Shown one piece after another: positions 29,720 through 38,602 of a stretch of 64,000 nt of DNA. Below the pieces are notes generated by a model. It made no database searches. It saw only the letters and a list, made by a program, of their open reading frames with translations, and was not told the origin of the DNA. The DNA is from an uncultured Actinomycetes bacterium. Lineage in GTDB: Bacteria > Actinomycetota > Actinomycetes > S36-B12 > UBA10799. The stretch spans positions 94,451 to 158,450 of the forward strand of contig CAMPEQ010000007.1 in NCBI GenBank assembly GCA_946803585.1, in the 5' to 3' direction. The stretch's first letter is position 1, and the number at the start of each line of letters is the position of its first letter. Made by a program: the position numbers and the translations under genes.

Positions 29720-30946
29720 CTAGAGCGCAACTCCGAGCAGCGCGTCTACTGAACGTGAAATAACACCAGGCCCAGCATCGTCATCCCCGCCCCGAAGACG
29801 CTGTTCCTCGGCCCACACATCAACGGCTCTCAGCGCTGAGCGGGTATCGAGATCATTCGCGAGGGCCCGTCGCATTTCGTCAAGCGCTCGGGTCGGTGTT
29901 GGCCCCGTTGGCGGTGAGACGGCCGCGCGCCACCGCTCAAGCCGCTCGCTGGCCCGCGCGAGGTCGGAGTCGGTCCAGGTCCAGTCCTGTCGGTAGGGGT
30001 GCTCGAGGATGGCAAGTCTGATAGCCATTGCGTCCACGCCGGCTTCCAATAGCTTGGAGACGAACACGAGGTTGCCTAGCGACTTGCTCATCTTCTCGCC
30101 GTCCAGACCCACCATTCCTGTGTGCATGTAGTGCCGAGCGTACGGCCACGAGTCCGTTGCGACTTGGGCTTGGGAGGCGCCCATCTCATGATGCGGGAAG
30201 ATCAGATCGCTACCCCCACCTTGAACGTCAAAGGACATTCCTAATCGGTCAAGTGCGATTGCTACGCATTCAATATGCCAGCCGGGGCGACCCGGCCCAA
30301 ATGGCGAATCCCACCGCGGCTCACCCTCGCGGGCCGCGCGCCACATCATTGGATCGAGCGGATTCTCTTTCCCCACCCGCTGCGGGTCCCCGCCGCGCTC
30401 AGCGAAGAGCGCAAGTTCTTGCGCGGATTCTAGGTGCCCGACCTGGCCGAACCGTTCGTCGGAGTCGACGCGGAAGTACAGGTCATCATCGACCCGATAG
30501 ATGGCGCCCTTCTCATCAAGTACCGTGATCCGCTCGATGACCCAATCAATCGACTCCACCACGCCGATGTAGTCATCTGGTGGCACCAGGCGAAGGGCCG
30601 TCATATCATCGCGAAAGAGCTGGATCTGGCTCGTTGCAAGTTCGTCCCACGACTCACCGGTTTGCGCAGCCCGCTCCAAGAGCGGATCGTCGACGTCGGT
30701 CACGTTCTGGGCGTAGCGCACGGTTCTGCCTTGGTCGATCCACTGACGGATCAGCATGTCGAAAGCTACATAGGTCGAAGCGTGGCCTAGGTGGGTCGCG
30801 TCGTATGGCGTAATACCGCACACGTAAATCTGAGCTGTCGGACCAACGGCGAGAGCTCTCAGTTCACTCGTTGCGGTATCAAAGAGCCGGAGCGGATACC
30901 CCTGACCTGGGAGCGCGGGAATAGACACCTTCGGCCATGACTGCAC
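29720..30946 (-). CDS. mshC: MshC, cysteine:glucosaminyl-inositol ligase
   Basis: A 408-residue ATP-dependent ligase that adds cysteine to GlcN-Ins in mycothiol synthesis. It is a cysteinyl-tRNA-synthetase relative: zinc Cys43 in YVCGITPYD, the HIGH-like segment [17 protein letters not shown] and FPHHEMGAS zinc ligands, and the KMSKSLGN loop. It lacks the long tRNA-binding C-terminus of CysS. It heads a conserved leftward actinobacterial neighbourhood (uppP, histidine phosphatase, DUF3090, SCO1664-type, mshC). The product shows the cell uses mycothiol as its main thiol. Confidence 0.94.
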   Translation of the reverse strand: MQSWPKVSIPALPGQGYPLRLFDTATSELRALAVGPTAQIYVCGITPYDATHLGHASTYVAFDMLIRQWIDQGRTVRYAQNVTDVDDPLLERAAQTGESWDELATSQIQLFRDDMTALRLVPPDDYIGVVESIDWVIERITVLDEKGAIYRVDDDLYFRVDSDERFGQVGHLESAQELALFAERGGDPQRVGKENPLDPMMWRAAREGEPRWDSPFGPGRPGWHIECVAIALDRLGMSFDVQGGGSDLIFPHHEMGASQAQVATDSWPYARHYMHTGMVGLDGEKMSKSLGNLVFVSKLLEAGVDAMAIRLAILEHPYRQDWTWTDSDLARASERLERWRAAVSPPTGPTPTRALDEMRRALANDLDTRSALRAVDVWAEEQRLRGGDDDAGPGVISRSVDALLGVAL

Positions 30947-30969
30947 CTGCTGACCCTATCTCTAGCGAT

Positions 30970-31776
30970 TCAGAACACCGGCCACGGCACTGCGGGGCCC
31001 TCACCTAGCGGGCGGGGGAACTCGCCAGCCGTGAGCAGAGCTTCAGCCCGAGCTGCGGTGGCGCGGACCTCTGCTGGGCTCAAATGCTCCGCCAGTTGCG
31101 GCGCAACCTGCGCAAACTTGGCCACGAACTCGGCCAACTCGCTGCTCAGCCAGTGCGGAAGCGGCTCGCCGGCAAAGCCCCAGAACACCGTCCGTAGCTT
31201 CGGATCGGTGTGGAATGTCAATCCGTGATCGATTCCCCAGAGCTCGATCTCACCGTCGCTGCTGTTGGTCAGCAAGTGTCCCGCCTTGCGGTCGGCGTTG
31301 TTCGCGATGACGTCGAAGGCCACCAGTCGCCGCAAGTCGTCGGAGTCGCTATGGGCGAACACCACTGGTTCATCGTGCTCGTCGCGGCCCTCGAGGATGG
31401 CGTGCCAGTCGACCGGGGCTGTCTCGGTAGCAAACAGGTTGACGTACGAGCTAGTGGACTCGGTGTCGATCCATAGTTGGCACATACCCGGACCGGCAGG
31501 GCCAGCGTCTCGCCACACAGTTGGCGGGACCACCGTCCATCGCAGGGCACGCGCAAGGTCAAATGCGGCAACCTCACGCCGGGCCAACTCCGTGTCAGGG
31601 AAATCCCATAGGGGCCGCTCGCCTGCAGCAGGTTTGTAGACCGCCTTGATCGGTTGGTCTGCTTCTGGATCGTCAATCTCAACCACGAGCGCGTTGTTAC
31701 TCGAATCTAAGAGCCGGCCATGAACGGTTAGTTCGGAATCGCGCAGTAGCGAGCTAAGATCATCGACGGTAGCCAT
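30970..31776 (-). CDS. SCO1664 family protein (PI3/4-kinase-like fold)
   Basis: A 268-residue member of the actinobacterial SCO1664 family. Marks are AVYKPAAGERPLWDFP (ATP-binding Lys in YKP), RREVAAFDLARAL, and the kinase-like pair DVIANNADRKAGHLL and IDHGLTFH, which resemble the catalytic and metal-binding loops of phosphoinositide-kinase-like enzymes. The function is unknown. The start is uncertain because the gene overlaps the end of DUF3090: ATG at 31776 fits the family N-terminus, and ATG at 31800 is possible. Confidence 0.8.
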   Translation of the reverse strand: MATVDDLSSLLRDSELTVHGRLLDSSNNALVVEIDDPEADQPIKAVYKPAAGERPLWDFPDTELARREVAAFDLARALRWTVVPPTVWRDAGPAGPGMCQLWIDTESTSSYVNLFATETAPVDWHAILEGRDEHDEPVVFAHSDSDDLRRLVAFDVIANNADRKAGHLLTNSSDGEIELWGIDHGLTFHTDPKLRTVFWGFAGEPLPHWLSSELAEFVAKFAQVAPQLAEHLSPAEVRATAARAEALLTAGEFPRPLGEGPAVPWPVF

Positions 31777-32311
31777 TGGCACGCGGGCAAATATGGCCAT
31801 CGGGGTCTAGCGGTAGATGGCAGAACGGGCATGGCGGTCGACCGGCAGCTACGACGCGCTGTGCGCGGTTAGCGAATGCGCGCGCAGTGGACGCGGAGAT
31901 CCGCACACGGAGACACTCCGGTGAGTTTGGGTCCGAGTCATCCTCGAGATCGGGAACATCGTCGGTACCACCACCGTGAGCCTCAATAATCACCTTGTCG
32001 GTCTCGGCATTCCAGCCCAAACCAAGCGCTCCAACGCGAAAATCCTCGGTGATCGGTGCCTCAAGCGGGTCAGTGTCCTCGATGGCCTCCATCGCGGTCG
32101 TTCCCAAGATCTCTGGGTGACGCCGCGTCACCTCATCGAGGAGCTCGATGATCTTCTCAGCCAGAAGTTCGGTCTGTTCCTTTTCTAGTGCCACGGAGGT
32201 GACTCGTAGTCCATCTCGGGCTTGTAGATAGAAAACGCGATCCCCGGGTTCTCCGACCGTACCGACGACGAATCGCTCAGGCGGGTCAAAGAGATACACA
32301 GTACGCGACAT
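31760..32311 (-). CDS. DUF3090 family protein
   Basis: A 183-residue protein of the actinobacterial DUF3090 family. It begins MSRTVYLFDPPERFVVGTVG and ends with a zinc-ribbon-like CPFCHLPLDPDGHICPR. The region between has an acidic stretch (DDVPDLEDDSD). It is always found with the histidine phosphatase and SCO1664-type genes in actinobacteria, which suggests a joint role, but none is known. It lies 9 bases after the phosphatase. Confidence 0.85.
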   Translation of the reverse strand: MSRTVYLFDPPERFVVGTVGEPGDRVFYLQARDGLRVTSVALEKEQTELLAEKIIELLDEVTRRHPEILGTTAMEAIEDTDPLEAPITEDFRVGALGLGWNAETDKVIIEAHGGGTDDVPDLEDDSDPNSPECLRVRISASTARAFANRAQRVVAAGRPPCPFCHLPLDPDGHICPRANGYRR

Positions 32312-32320
32312 AGCCCTACC

Positions 32321-33031
32321 CTACTTTTTCTTTCTCGATCGTCCCGCTCCCCCACCAACAACCGCGTCCGAACCGTTGCTAGTGCTCGGTAGCACCCCGG
32401 GCGCAAGTGCATCCCCTGTCCCGTTCACGAGTTCCACAAATGGCCTCAACTCGGTGTAGTTAACGATCGATAGGGATGCTGGTTCGACAACAAGGCGTTG
32501 GAACATGTCCAGATGCATCCCTAGTGCATCAGCAAGGATCGACTTGATGATGTCTGCGTGGGACACGACTACGACGACGCCAGCATCACCTTCCTGCTTC
32601 GCGCCGATCGATGCCCAACTCCGACATGCAGCGATCGAGCGTGTCGCGGCGCCCAGTACCGATTCACCACCCGGAAATGTAACCGCCGACGGGTGCGCTT
32701 GAACCTGTGGCCACAGCGGGTCACCGGCCAAGTCCTTGAGCTTCTTCCCGCTCCACGTGCCGTAGTCGCATTCCAGAAGTTCCGGATCACGACGGACCTT
32801 AGGTCGAGAGATCTTTTTCTGCGCCTTGGCAATGATTTGTGCCGTCTCGACAGTCCTTTCGAGTGGACTTGCGATCAGGTGAGTGATTCTGGTGGCGGCG
32901 AGCTGATCGGCAAGCTTTGAGACTTGGGTACGACCGACGTCATCTAGGTGAACCCCCGCAGTGCGGCCGGCCAGGGTTCCTTGAGCGTTTGAGGTACTTC
33001 TCCCGTGCCGAACCAGCAGAACTCGAGTCAT
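32321..33031 (-). CDS. histidine phosphatase family protein (MSMEG_4193 type)
   Basis: A 236-residue phosphomutase-like hydrolase. The catalytic His lies in LLVRHGRSTSN, ASPLERTVETA holds the second Arg, and VVVVSHADIIKSIL the second His, so the active site is complete. The C-terminal tail is low-complexity and basic (GRSRKKK). The substrate is unknown. It belongs to the conserved block with DUF3090 and the SCO1664-type gene, and follows uppP by 33 bases. Confidence 0.88.
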   Translation of the reverse strand: MTRVLLVRHGRSTSNAQGTLAGRTAGVHLDDVGRTQVSKLADQLAATRITHLIASPLERTVETAQIIAKAQKKISRPKVRRDPELLECDYGTWSGKKLKDLAGDPLWPQVQAHPSAVTFPGGESVLGAATRSIAACRSWASIGAKQEGDAGVVVVVSHADIIKSILADALGMHLDMFQRLVVEPASLSIVNYTELRPFVELVNGTGDALAPGVLPSTSNGSDAVVGGGAGRSRKKK

Positions 33032-33064
33032 GCTGCCAACGATAGGACTCGCCAGCTTGCGGCG

Positions 33065-33886
33065 CTAGCTCGAGACGAGAACACCGGCGCCTAACAGCGC
33101 GAAGATCGCGAGTCCAGCGAAGAGTCGGTAGACGGTAAAGATCAGGACCGAGTGACTCGTCAGCCATCGAAGTAGCCAAGCGATTGATGCGTAACCCACA
33201 GCAAAGGAGACGATAGTTGCCACGATCGTTGGGCCCCACGGGACGCTTCCATCGGAACCGATGTCCTTCGCCTCATACAGGCCGGAAAGGACGATCGCCG
33301 GGATCGAAAGCAGGAATGAGAATCTGGCAGCTGTCTCACGATTGAAGCCAAGTGCGCGTCCAGCTGTGATCGTTGCACCGGACCGGGAGACACCGGGAAT
33401 GAGCGCAAGCATCTGAGCTAGACCAAAAATAAGGCCGTCCTTCAGCGTCAGGTCCTTCTCTGTCTTCTTCTGCGAGCCATAGCGATCGGCGATGTAGAGC
33501 AGAATGCCGAAAATGATCAGCATCGATGCCGTGAGCCGGAGGTCACGAGCAACGGTTTTGATTTGCTCGGAGAAGGCCAGCCCGGCTATCGAGATCGGGA
33601 TAGTGCCAACGATCACGTACCAACCCATTCGGGCGTCAAGCGTTCCGCGCAACGACGGTGTCCACAGACTCCGGGTCCACGCACTACCAATCCGCAGGAT
33701 GTCGCGCCAGAAGAAGAGGATGACCGCTGCCATTGTGCCGAGTTGGATAACCGCGCTAAAAGACGCTCCGGGATCTTCCCACCCGAAGAGCTGCGGCACC
33801 ACAAATAGATGACCGGAGGACGAGATGGGGAGGAACTCGGTCAGGCCCTGGACGATGCCAAGAACGATCGCTTCAATCCAGCTCAC
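33065..33886 (-). CDS. uppP: undecaprenyl-diphosphatase UppP
   Basis: A 273-residue integral membrane phosphatase that recycles undecaprenyl pyrophosphate for cell-wall synthesis. Family motifs are GIVQGLTEFLPISSSGH (with the catalytic Glu) and GVSRSGATITAGRALG (with the catalytic Arg). About seven or eight membrane helices are apparent. The start is GTG at 33886, sharing one base with the stop of the upstream oxidoreductase, so the two are translationally coupled. Confidence 0.95.
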   Translation of the reverse strand: MSWIEAIVLGIVQGLTEFLPISSSGHLFVVPQLFGWEDPGASFSAVIQLGTMAAVILFFWRDILRIGSAWTRSLWTPSLRGTLDARMGWYVIVGTIPISIAGLAFSEQIKTVARDLRLTASMLIIFGILLYIADRYGSQKKTEKDLTLKDGLIFGLAQMLALIPGVSRSGATITAGRALGFNRETAARFSFLLSIPAIVLSGLYEAKDIGSDGSVPWGPTIVATIVSFAVGYASIAWLLRWLTSHSVLIFTVYRLFAGLAIFALLGAGVLVSS

Positions 33887-34935
33887 TACTGCGCCAATCC
33901 CGCCTGGTCGACGAGTTCTGCCATCGTTCTGATGGTGTCGATTCGGGTCTGTAGATCGGCAGCGTAGGACGCGACTGTCAGGGTTGTAACCCCGGAGTCC
34001 TTGTACGCGTGGAGGCGTTCTTTGACCCGATCCGGTGGCCCGATAAGTGAGGTCTTGTCAATGAAGTCCAGCGGTACCGCGGCCATTGCCTCACCTTGTT
34101 TGCGTGACAGATAGAGGTCTTGGATCTCGCGCGCTGCCTCCTCGTAGCCCATCCGAGAGACGAGTTGATTGTAGAAGTTCTTCTCCCTGCTACCCATCCC
34201 CCCGATGTACAGCGCGGAATAGGCGCGCAGTGGCGCTGCGCACTCCTCGACGGTGTCACCGAATACCACCGGAACGGTCGGCACAATATCGAAGCCATCG
34301 ATCGTCTTCCCGACCTTCTTCCGGCCGACCTCGATGTTGCTCTTGAGCTCGTCTGCGAACTCAGGACTGTAGAAGATGGCGAGCCAACCGTCGAACAACT
34401 CACCAGCAAGTTCAAGGTTCTTTGGACCGATTGCGGCCAAATAAAAGGGGATCTCCTCGCGAACGGGGTGCACCGTCAGAGTCAACGGTTTGCCGGGGCC
34501 ATCTGGCAGCGGAAGGGTGAAGAACTCCCCCTCGTACTGGACCTTCTGACGGGCTAGTGCCATCTTGACGATGTCGACGTACTCGCGGGTGCGCTTGAGC
34601 GGCTTTTCGAACTTCACGCCATGCCAGCCCTCGGATACCTGCGGACCGGATACACCGAGACCAAGCCGGAATCGACCACCGGACAAGGTGTCGAGGGTGG
34701 CCGACGTCATCGCCGTCATAGTCGGTGTGCGGGCCGGGATCTGAAATACCGCGCTGCCAATATCAATCTGCTCGGTTTGGGCAGCGATCCAACTGAGGAC
34801 GGTGGCCGTATCAGAGCCGTAGGCCTCTGCGGCCCACACCACGCTATAGCCGAGTTTGTCTGCTTCACGCGCAAGCGCGAGGTTATCGGCGTCGTTGCCG
34901 GCGCCCCAATATCCGAGATTCAATCCGAGTCGCAT
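33886..34935 (-). CDS. LLM-class F420-dependent oxidoreductase
   Basis: A 349-residue luciferase-like monooxygenase-fold enzyme. The N-terminus MRLGLNLGYWG, then WAAEAYGSDTA and SGGRFRLGLGVSGPQVSEGW are typical of the F420-binding subgroup in actinobacteria. It probably transfers hydride from F420H2 to an unknown substrate. It is coupled to uppP by a one-base overlap, an association I cannot explain functionally. FMN dependence cannot be excluded. Confidence 0.85.
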   Translation of the reverse strand: MRLGLNLGYWGAGNDADNLALAREADKLGYSVVWAAEAYGSDTATVLSWIAAQTEQIDIGSAVFQIPARTPTMTAMTSATLDTLSGGRFRLGLGVSGPQVSEGWHGVKFEKPLKRTREYVDIVKMALARQKVQYEGEFFTLPLPDGPGKPLTLTVHPVREEIPFYLAAIGPKNLELAGELFDGWLAIFYSPEFADELKSNIEVGRKKVGKTIDGFDIVPTVPVVFGDTVEECAAPLRAYSALYIGGMGSREKNFYNQLVSRMGYEEAAREIQDLYLSRKQGEAMAAVPLDFIDKTSLIGPPDRVKERLHAYKDSGVTTLTVASYAADLQTRIDTIRTMAELVDQAGLAQ

Positions 34936-35085
34936 GGTCGGTTACCTTACGCGTATTCGTCCCAACGTCGGCTCATCACCGCCTTCAACAAGTGCGATTC
35001 ATATCCATTCTTAGTCACAACCGGTGCGCAGACTTGGCGGTTCAATGCGCAGGCCTATGGCGCCCCTTGCAGTAGCGTTAACCGA

Positions 35086-36066
35086 GTGGAACAACGGGCA
35101 CTGGGACGATCTGGGTTACGAGTAGGTTCGCTTGCGCTAGGCACAATGACCTGGGGTCGCGATACCGACGAACATGAGGCACGCGAGCAGGTTGACGCAT
35201 TCCTTGGTGCCGGCGGCAACCTGATTGACACTGCCGATGTCTATGCCGATGGGGCATCAGAGCGGCTACTGGGGCGCCTGCTTGCCGAGGATGGGCGGCG
35301 AGATCAGGTCGTCTTGGCGACGAAGGCTGTGTCACTTCCAGGTACCGAACGTCGATTCGATGCTTCCCGGCGCCACATCCTTGATGCGCTAGAAGGCTCC
35401 TTGCGACGCCTTGGTGTCGACACGATCGATCTATGGCAACTACACGCCTGGGACCCGTGGACTCCGCTCGATGAGACCCTTGCGGCCGTAGATGCGGCTA
35501 TTGCATCGGGCAAGGTTAGATACGCAGGAGTCTCCAACTATGCCGGCTGGCAACTCGCGCAGGCAGCAACGAGTTCGGCTCTACGCGATGGCTCCCAACC
35601 TCTCGTTTCGGTGCAAGTTGAGTACTCGCTACTCCAACGGGGGGTCGAACGTGAGGTTGTCCCGGCGGCAGAGGCGCTAGGCCTTGGACTGCTCCCCTGG
35701 TCTCCGCTGGGGCGCGGAGTGCTTAGCGGGAAGTACCGAAACGGAACCCCAGCCGATTCGCGCGCGGCCAATCCATCCTTCTCGAGCTTCGTTCAGCCCT
35801 ACCTGTCGGAAGATTCCCGTCGCGTCGTTGACGCCGTGTGCACGGCTGCCCAGGGACTAGATGCTCAACCTGTGGAAGTAGCTCTCGCGTGGGTTCGGGA
35901 TCAGCCTGGTGTTGTCGCGCCCATCATTGGTGCGCGAACCGCCGCCCAGCTTAAGACGGCTCTAGCAAGTGCGAAGCTGGAACTTCCCGCCCAGCTGCGG
36001 GCTGCCTTGGACGACATCTCGCGGCCAACGCGAGGCTATCCCGAATATGGTTGGAATCAGAGGTGA
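35086..36066 (+). CDS. aldo/keto reductase
   Basis: A 326-residue NADPH-dependent reductase. The catalytic tetrad is visible: Asp and Tyr in NLIDTADVYADGASE, Lys in VLATKAV and His in WQLHAWDPWTP. The C-terminal IIGARTAAQLKTAL is the cofactor-binding loop. GTG at 35086 (MEQRALGRSGLRVG) is chosen; the long upstream extension to 34621 runs antisense over the LLM gene and is rejected. The substrate is unknown. A DUF5703 gene follows 11 bases later. Confidence 0.9.
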   Translation: MEQRALGRSGLRVGSLALGTMTWGRDTDEHEAREQVDAFLGAGGNLIDTADVYADGASERLLGRLLAEDGRRDQVVLATKAVSLPGTERRFDASRRHILDALEGSLRRLGVDTIDLWQLHAWDPWTPLDETLAAVDAAIASGKVRYAGVSNYAGWQLAQAATSSALRDGSQPLVSVQVEYSLLQRGVEREVVPAAEALGLGLLPWSPLGRGVLSGKYRNGTPADSRAANPSFSSFVQPYLSEDSRRVVDAVCTAAQGLDAQPVEVALAWVRDQPGVVAPIIGARTAAQLKTALASAKLELPAQLRAALDDISRPTRGYPEYGWNQR

Positions 36067-36077
36067 GCTAAACCCCA

Positions 36078-36311
36078 ATGACTCGATTCTCTGCAGCATC
36101 GCCGCGGGCGTCACGAACCCAGTGGGAGACCCGCGAAATCACTATGCCGCCATCAACGACGCGGCAAGAAGCGAAGACGATGTTGACTGAGTATGCCGAA
36201 TACGGTCATTGGGAGCTCGCGCGGCTTCGTCTCTACCAGGATGGACGCCGATGGGCACTCCTACGACGACGAGCGATGAAGGTTCACCGAACCGATCCAG
36301 ACTTCTTCTGA
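36078..36311 (+). CDS. DUF5703 family protein
   Basis: A 77-residue, basic protein. The core LLTE-like segment MLTEYAEYGHWELARLRLY followed by DGRRWALLRRR matches the actinobacterial DUF5703 family. It lies 11 bases after the aldo/keto reductase and is probably co-transcribed. The ATG at 36078 keeps the family's N-terminal WETREITMPP strand; an ATG at 36144 would lose it. Function unknown. Confidence 0.75.
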   Translation: MTRFSAASPRASRTQWETREITMPPSTTRQEAKTMLTEYAEYGHWELARLRLYQDGRRWALLRRRAMKVHRTDPDFF

Positions 36312-36352
36312 TGCGGGTACTCGCGGGTGTGAGCGATGAACGCTCTTGTCAC

Positions 36353-37675
36353 CTAGGTCGCTAGTAAGAACCGATCCAGCACCCGAACGCCGAACTCGAG
36401 GGCCGAGACTGGAACCCGCTCGTTCACGTTATGGAACATGCCGAAGAAGTCAAGGTCGGCCGGCAGTAGCAGCGGCGAGAACCCGAAGCAACGGATTCCA
36501 AGGCGATCGAAGTGTTTGGCGTCAGTTCCACCGGACATCAGGTACGGAACTGGATGAGCGTGCTGGTCCTCGGCCTTAAGTGCGCCCGCCATCGCATCGA
36601 CGGTGGGACCGTCGAAGGTGGTCTCGACAGATCGCAGGACGTTGATGACCTCGGTCTCAATCTCGGGGCCGACGAGCTCCTGGAGATGGGAAATGAACTC
36701 GTCTTGTTGACCGGGGATAAAGCGTCCGTCGATTACGGCGCTGGCAGATTCCGGGACAACATTCGCCTTGTACCCGGCGTCCAGCATTGTGACGTTGGAG
36801 GTGTTGCGCACTGTTGCCCCAACAACACGACCTAGAGCGCCGAGCTTTGCTACGCAATCGTCAGGGTCTTCTAGATCGAGTGCCACTCCGGTGATCGCCT
36901 CAACTCTGGTCACAAACTCCTTTGCGGCCGGGGTCAAGTGGACCTGATGCCGGTAACGACCGACCTCTGCTGCTGCCGCACAGAGCTTCACTACGGCGTT
37001 GTCGTCGTGAAGGAACGAACCGTGCCCGGCCATGCCCGTTGCGGCGAGGCGTAGCCACGCGATCCCCTTCTCGGCGGTCTGGATTGGATACACCCGCAGA
37101 TCGTCTTGCAGGGTGACGCTGAAGCCGCCCACCTCGCCGACAGCTTCGGTAACCCCTTCGAAAATCTCCGGCCTGTTGTCGACCAGCCAGGCCGACCCAT
37201 GCGTACCACCGGCTTCCTCATCAGGTAGCCACAGCGCAACGATGTCTCTGTCTGGCTGAATACCGAGCCGGGCCCAGTTCCTGATGACAGCGAGCATCAT
37301 GCCGTCCATGTCCTTCATATCCACGGCACCGCGACCCCAGAGCATCCCCTCCCCGTCAATCTGGCCTGAGAAGGCAGGATGAACCCAGTCGGTTTCCGGA
37401 GCAGGAACAACATCTAAATGACCGTGAAGTAGTAGCGCACCGCGAGAGGAATCACGGCCAGCGATCCGGGTGACGACGCCTTGTCGACGGTCGCTTGTGG
37501 TCGAGAACCGTTCGCTCTCGATTCCGACCTCACTGAGACGCTGCTGAACATAGTCCGCAGCGGCCGACTCCCCCGGACCCTCGTCGTTGCCAAAGTTCGA
37601 GGTATCGATCTGGATGAGTTCGCTGACTAGTGTCGCGACTTCGCTTTGGGCTGCCGTTGTGTCGTGGTTTGCCAT
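36353..37675 (-). CDS. M20/M25/M40 family metallopeptidase
   Basis: A 440-residue zinc peptidase. Metal ligands are seen in LLLHGHLDVVPA (His, Asp), WGRGAVDMKDMDG (Asp) and LPDEEAGGTHGS (Glu-Glu), with a final His in YLMSGGTDAKHF region. A dimerisation domain lies in the middle. The ATG at 37675 is preferred over 37732. The family cleaves dipeptides or N-acyl amino acids; the substrate here is not known. It converges on DUF5703. Confidence 0.9.
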   Translation of the reverse strand: MANHDTTAAQSEVATLVSELIQIDTSNFGNDEGPGESAAADYVQQRLSEVGIESERFSTTSDRRQGVVTRIAGRDSSRGALLLHGHLDVVPAPETDWVHPAFSGQIDGEGMLWGRGAVDMKDMDGMMLAVIRNWARLGIQPDRDIVALWLPDEEAGGTHGSAWLVDNRPEIFEGVTEAVGEVGGFSVTLQDDLRVYPIQTAEKGIAWLRLAATGMAGHGSFLHDDNAVVKLCAAAAEVGRYRHQVHLTPAAKEFVTRVEAITGVALDLEDPDDCVAKLGALGRVVGATVRNTSNVTMLDAGYKANVVPESASAVIDGRFIPGQQDEFISHLQELVGPEIETEVINVLRSVETTFDGPTVDAMAGALKAEDQHAHPVPYLMSGGTDAKHFDRLGIRCFGFSPLLLPADLDFFGMFHNVNERVPVSALEFGVRVLDRFLLAT

Positions 37676-37804
37676 GTGGACATGTTGTCCTATCGAATGC
37701 CTCAAGTTCGCGCGAAACGGCGGATTGTGCACGGCTGAATTCGCTACGGTGCCTCCACCTGGGTAAGTGAGAATCGGAGCACGCTATTCTTGCCCGGCAC
37801 ACTC

Positions 37805-37889
37805 GTCCGGGTGGCGGAATGGCAGACGCGCTAGCTTGAGGTGCTAGTGCCCTTTAACGGGCGTGGGGGTTCAAGTCCCCCTCCGGACA
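37805..37889 (+). tRNA. tRNA-Leu(GAG)
   Basis: The acceptor arms GTCCGGG and TCCGGAC pair (last pair G-T), and the anticodon arm CTAGC/GCTAG encloses the loop TTGAGGT, giving anticodon GAG, which reads CUC and CUU. A long variable arm (GCCC-TTTAAC-GGGC) marks a class II tRNA such as Leu. The T arm is GGGGGTTCAAGTCCCCC. CCA is not encoded; the discriminator is A. Confidence 0.97.
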
Positions 37890-37921
37890 CAAAATCGCGG
37901 GATGCGTCCCGTAACCCCAGC

Positions 37922-37938
37922 GCCGCAGATTCTGCGGC
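37922..37938. repeat. perfect inverted repeat downstream of tRNA-Leu
   Basis: GCCGCAGA and TCTGCGGC flank a single T, and the unit CTGCGGCA then repeats directly after 3 bases (37932-37939 and 37943-37950). It lies 33 bases after the tRNA 3' end. No T-run follows. It may be a terminator remnant, a protein-binding site or an old attachment site. Confidence 0.45.
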
Positions 37939-38003
37939 AGTACTGCGGCACTTCCACTTGGCGACGCCAGTGGTCGGCAGGGATCAGCTGAGCCGGGGCC
38001 GGG

Positions 38004-38402
38004 CTAAAGGGCAGTAACCTTCACATCGTAGAGCTTTGCGTCACCTTGGCCGTACACGTCTAACGTGGCTGACCCCGTTCCCACGACCGTGGCTCCAGCG
38101 TTGAACTGCGCGCTTCCGTCGTCACGGGGCTGGGAGATGTCGAGCACAGCCGGGTTGTCGGTGCTAACGCGTGTGACACCTTCGGTATTGACGACCAGAG
38201 TCGAGCCAACATCCACAGTGACATCCGCTGCCTTCGATATCTCGATAGGCGGAAGGACTGATGTAGTCGCCGTGGCCGACGGACTCCCTGATGGTGAGGT
38301 CGACGGCTCCGAGCTTCCCGACGAACACGCGGTGGTGAGAAGCAACGCGGCTGAGGTCGCAACGACGAGTTGGGTGGCGGCCATCGCCCTATTTCGTATC
38401 AT
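38004..38402 (-). CDS. small secreted lipoprotein of unknown function
   Basis: A 132-residue lipoprotein. The signal peptide ends in LLLTTAC, a good lipobox, followed by a Ser/Thr/Pro-rich linker. The mature domain (ADVTVDVGSTLVV, then GATVVGTGSATLDVYG) is beta-rich and looks like a small immunoglobulin-like or inhibitor-like fold, but I cannot name the family. The ATG at 38402 is chosen over 38453. It is divergent from the GGDEF gene at 38603. Confidence 0.7.
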   Translation of the reverse strand: MIRNRAMAATQLVVATSAALLLTTACSSGSSEPSTSPSGSPSATATTSVLPPIEISKAADVTVDVGSTLVVNTEGVTRVSTDNPAVLDISQPRDDGSAQFNAGATVVGTGSATLDVYGQGDAKLYDVKVTAL

Positions 38403-38602
38403 CCCAGCAGTATGCCGACTTCGGTAGACGATGGCGCGTTTCGAGCCACCCACGGTCTACGAGCATTTCTTTCGATTAGGTAACCCAGTCAGCGGGTGCG
38501 ACTGGGCGGTGAAGGCCTGTCGCGTATTGGCCAAGGCTCACCGATCCGACCTGAGTCCTTTGATGACTGCGCATCTACCGCCGGCGGGCGATACGATCGA
38601 CT

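Noticed and set aside
34621-35085. 155-residue extension of the aldo/keto reductase
   Set aside because: It runs antisense over the LLM gene; the family N-terminus begins at the GTG at 35086.
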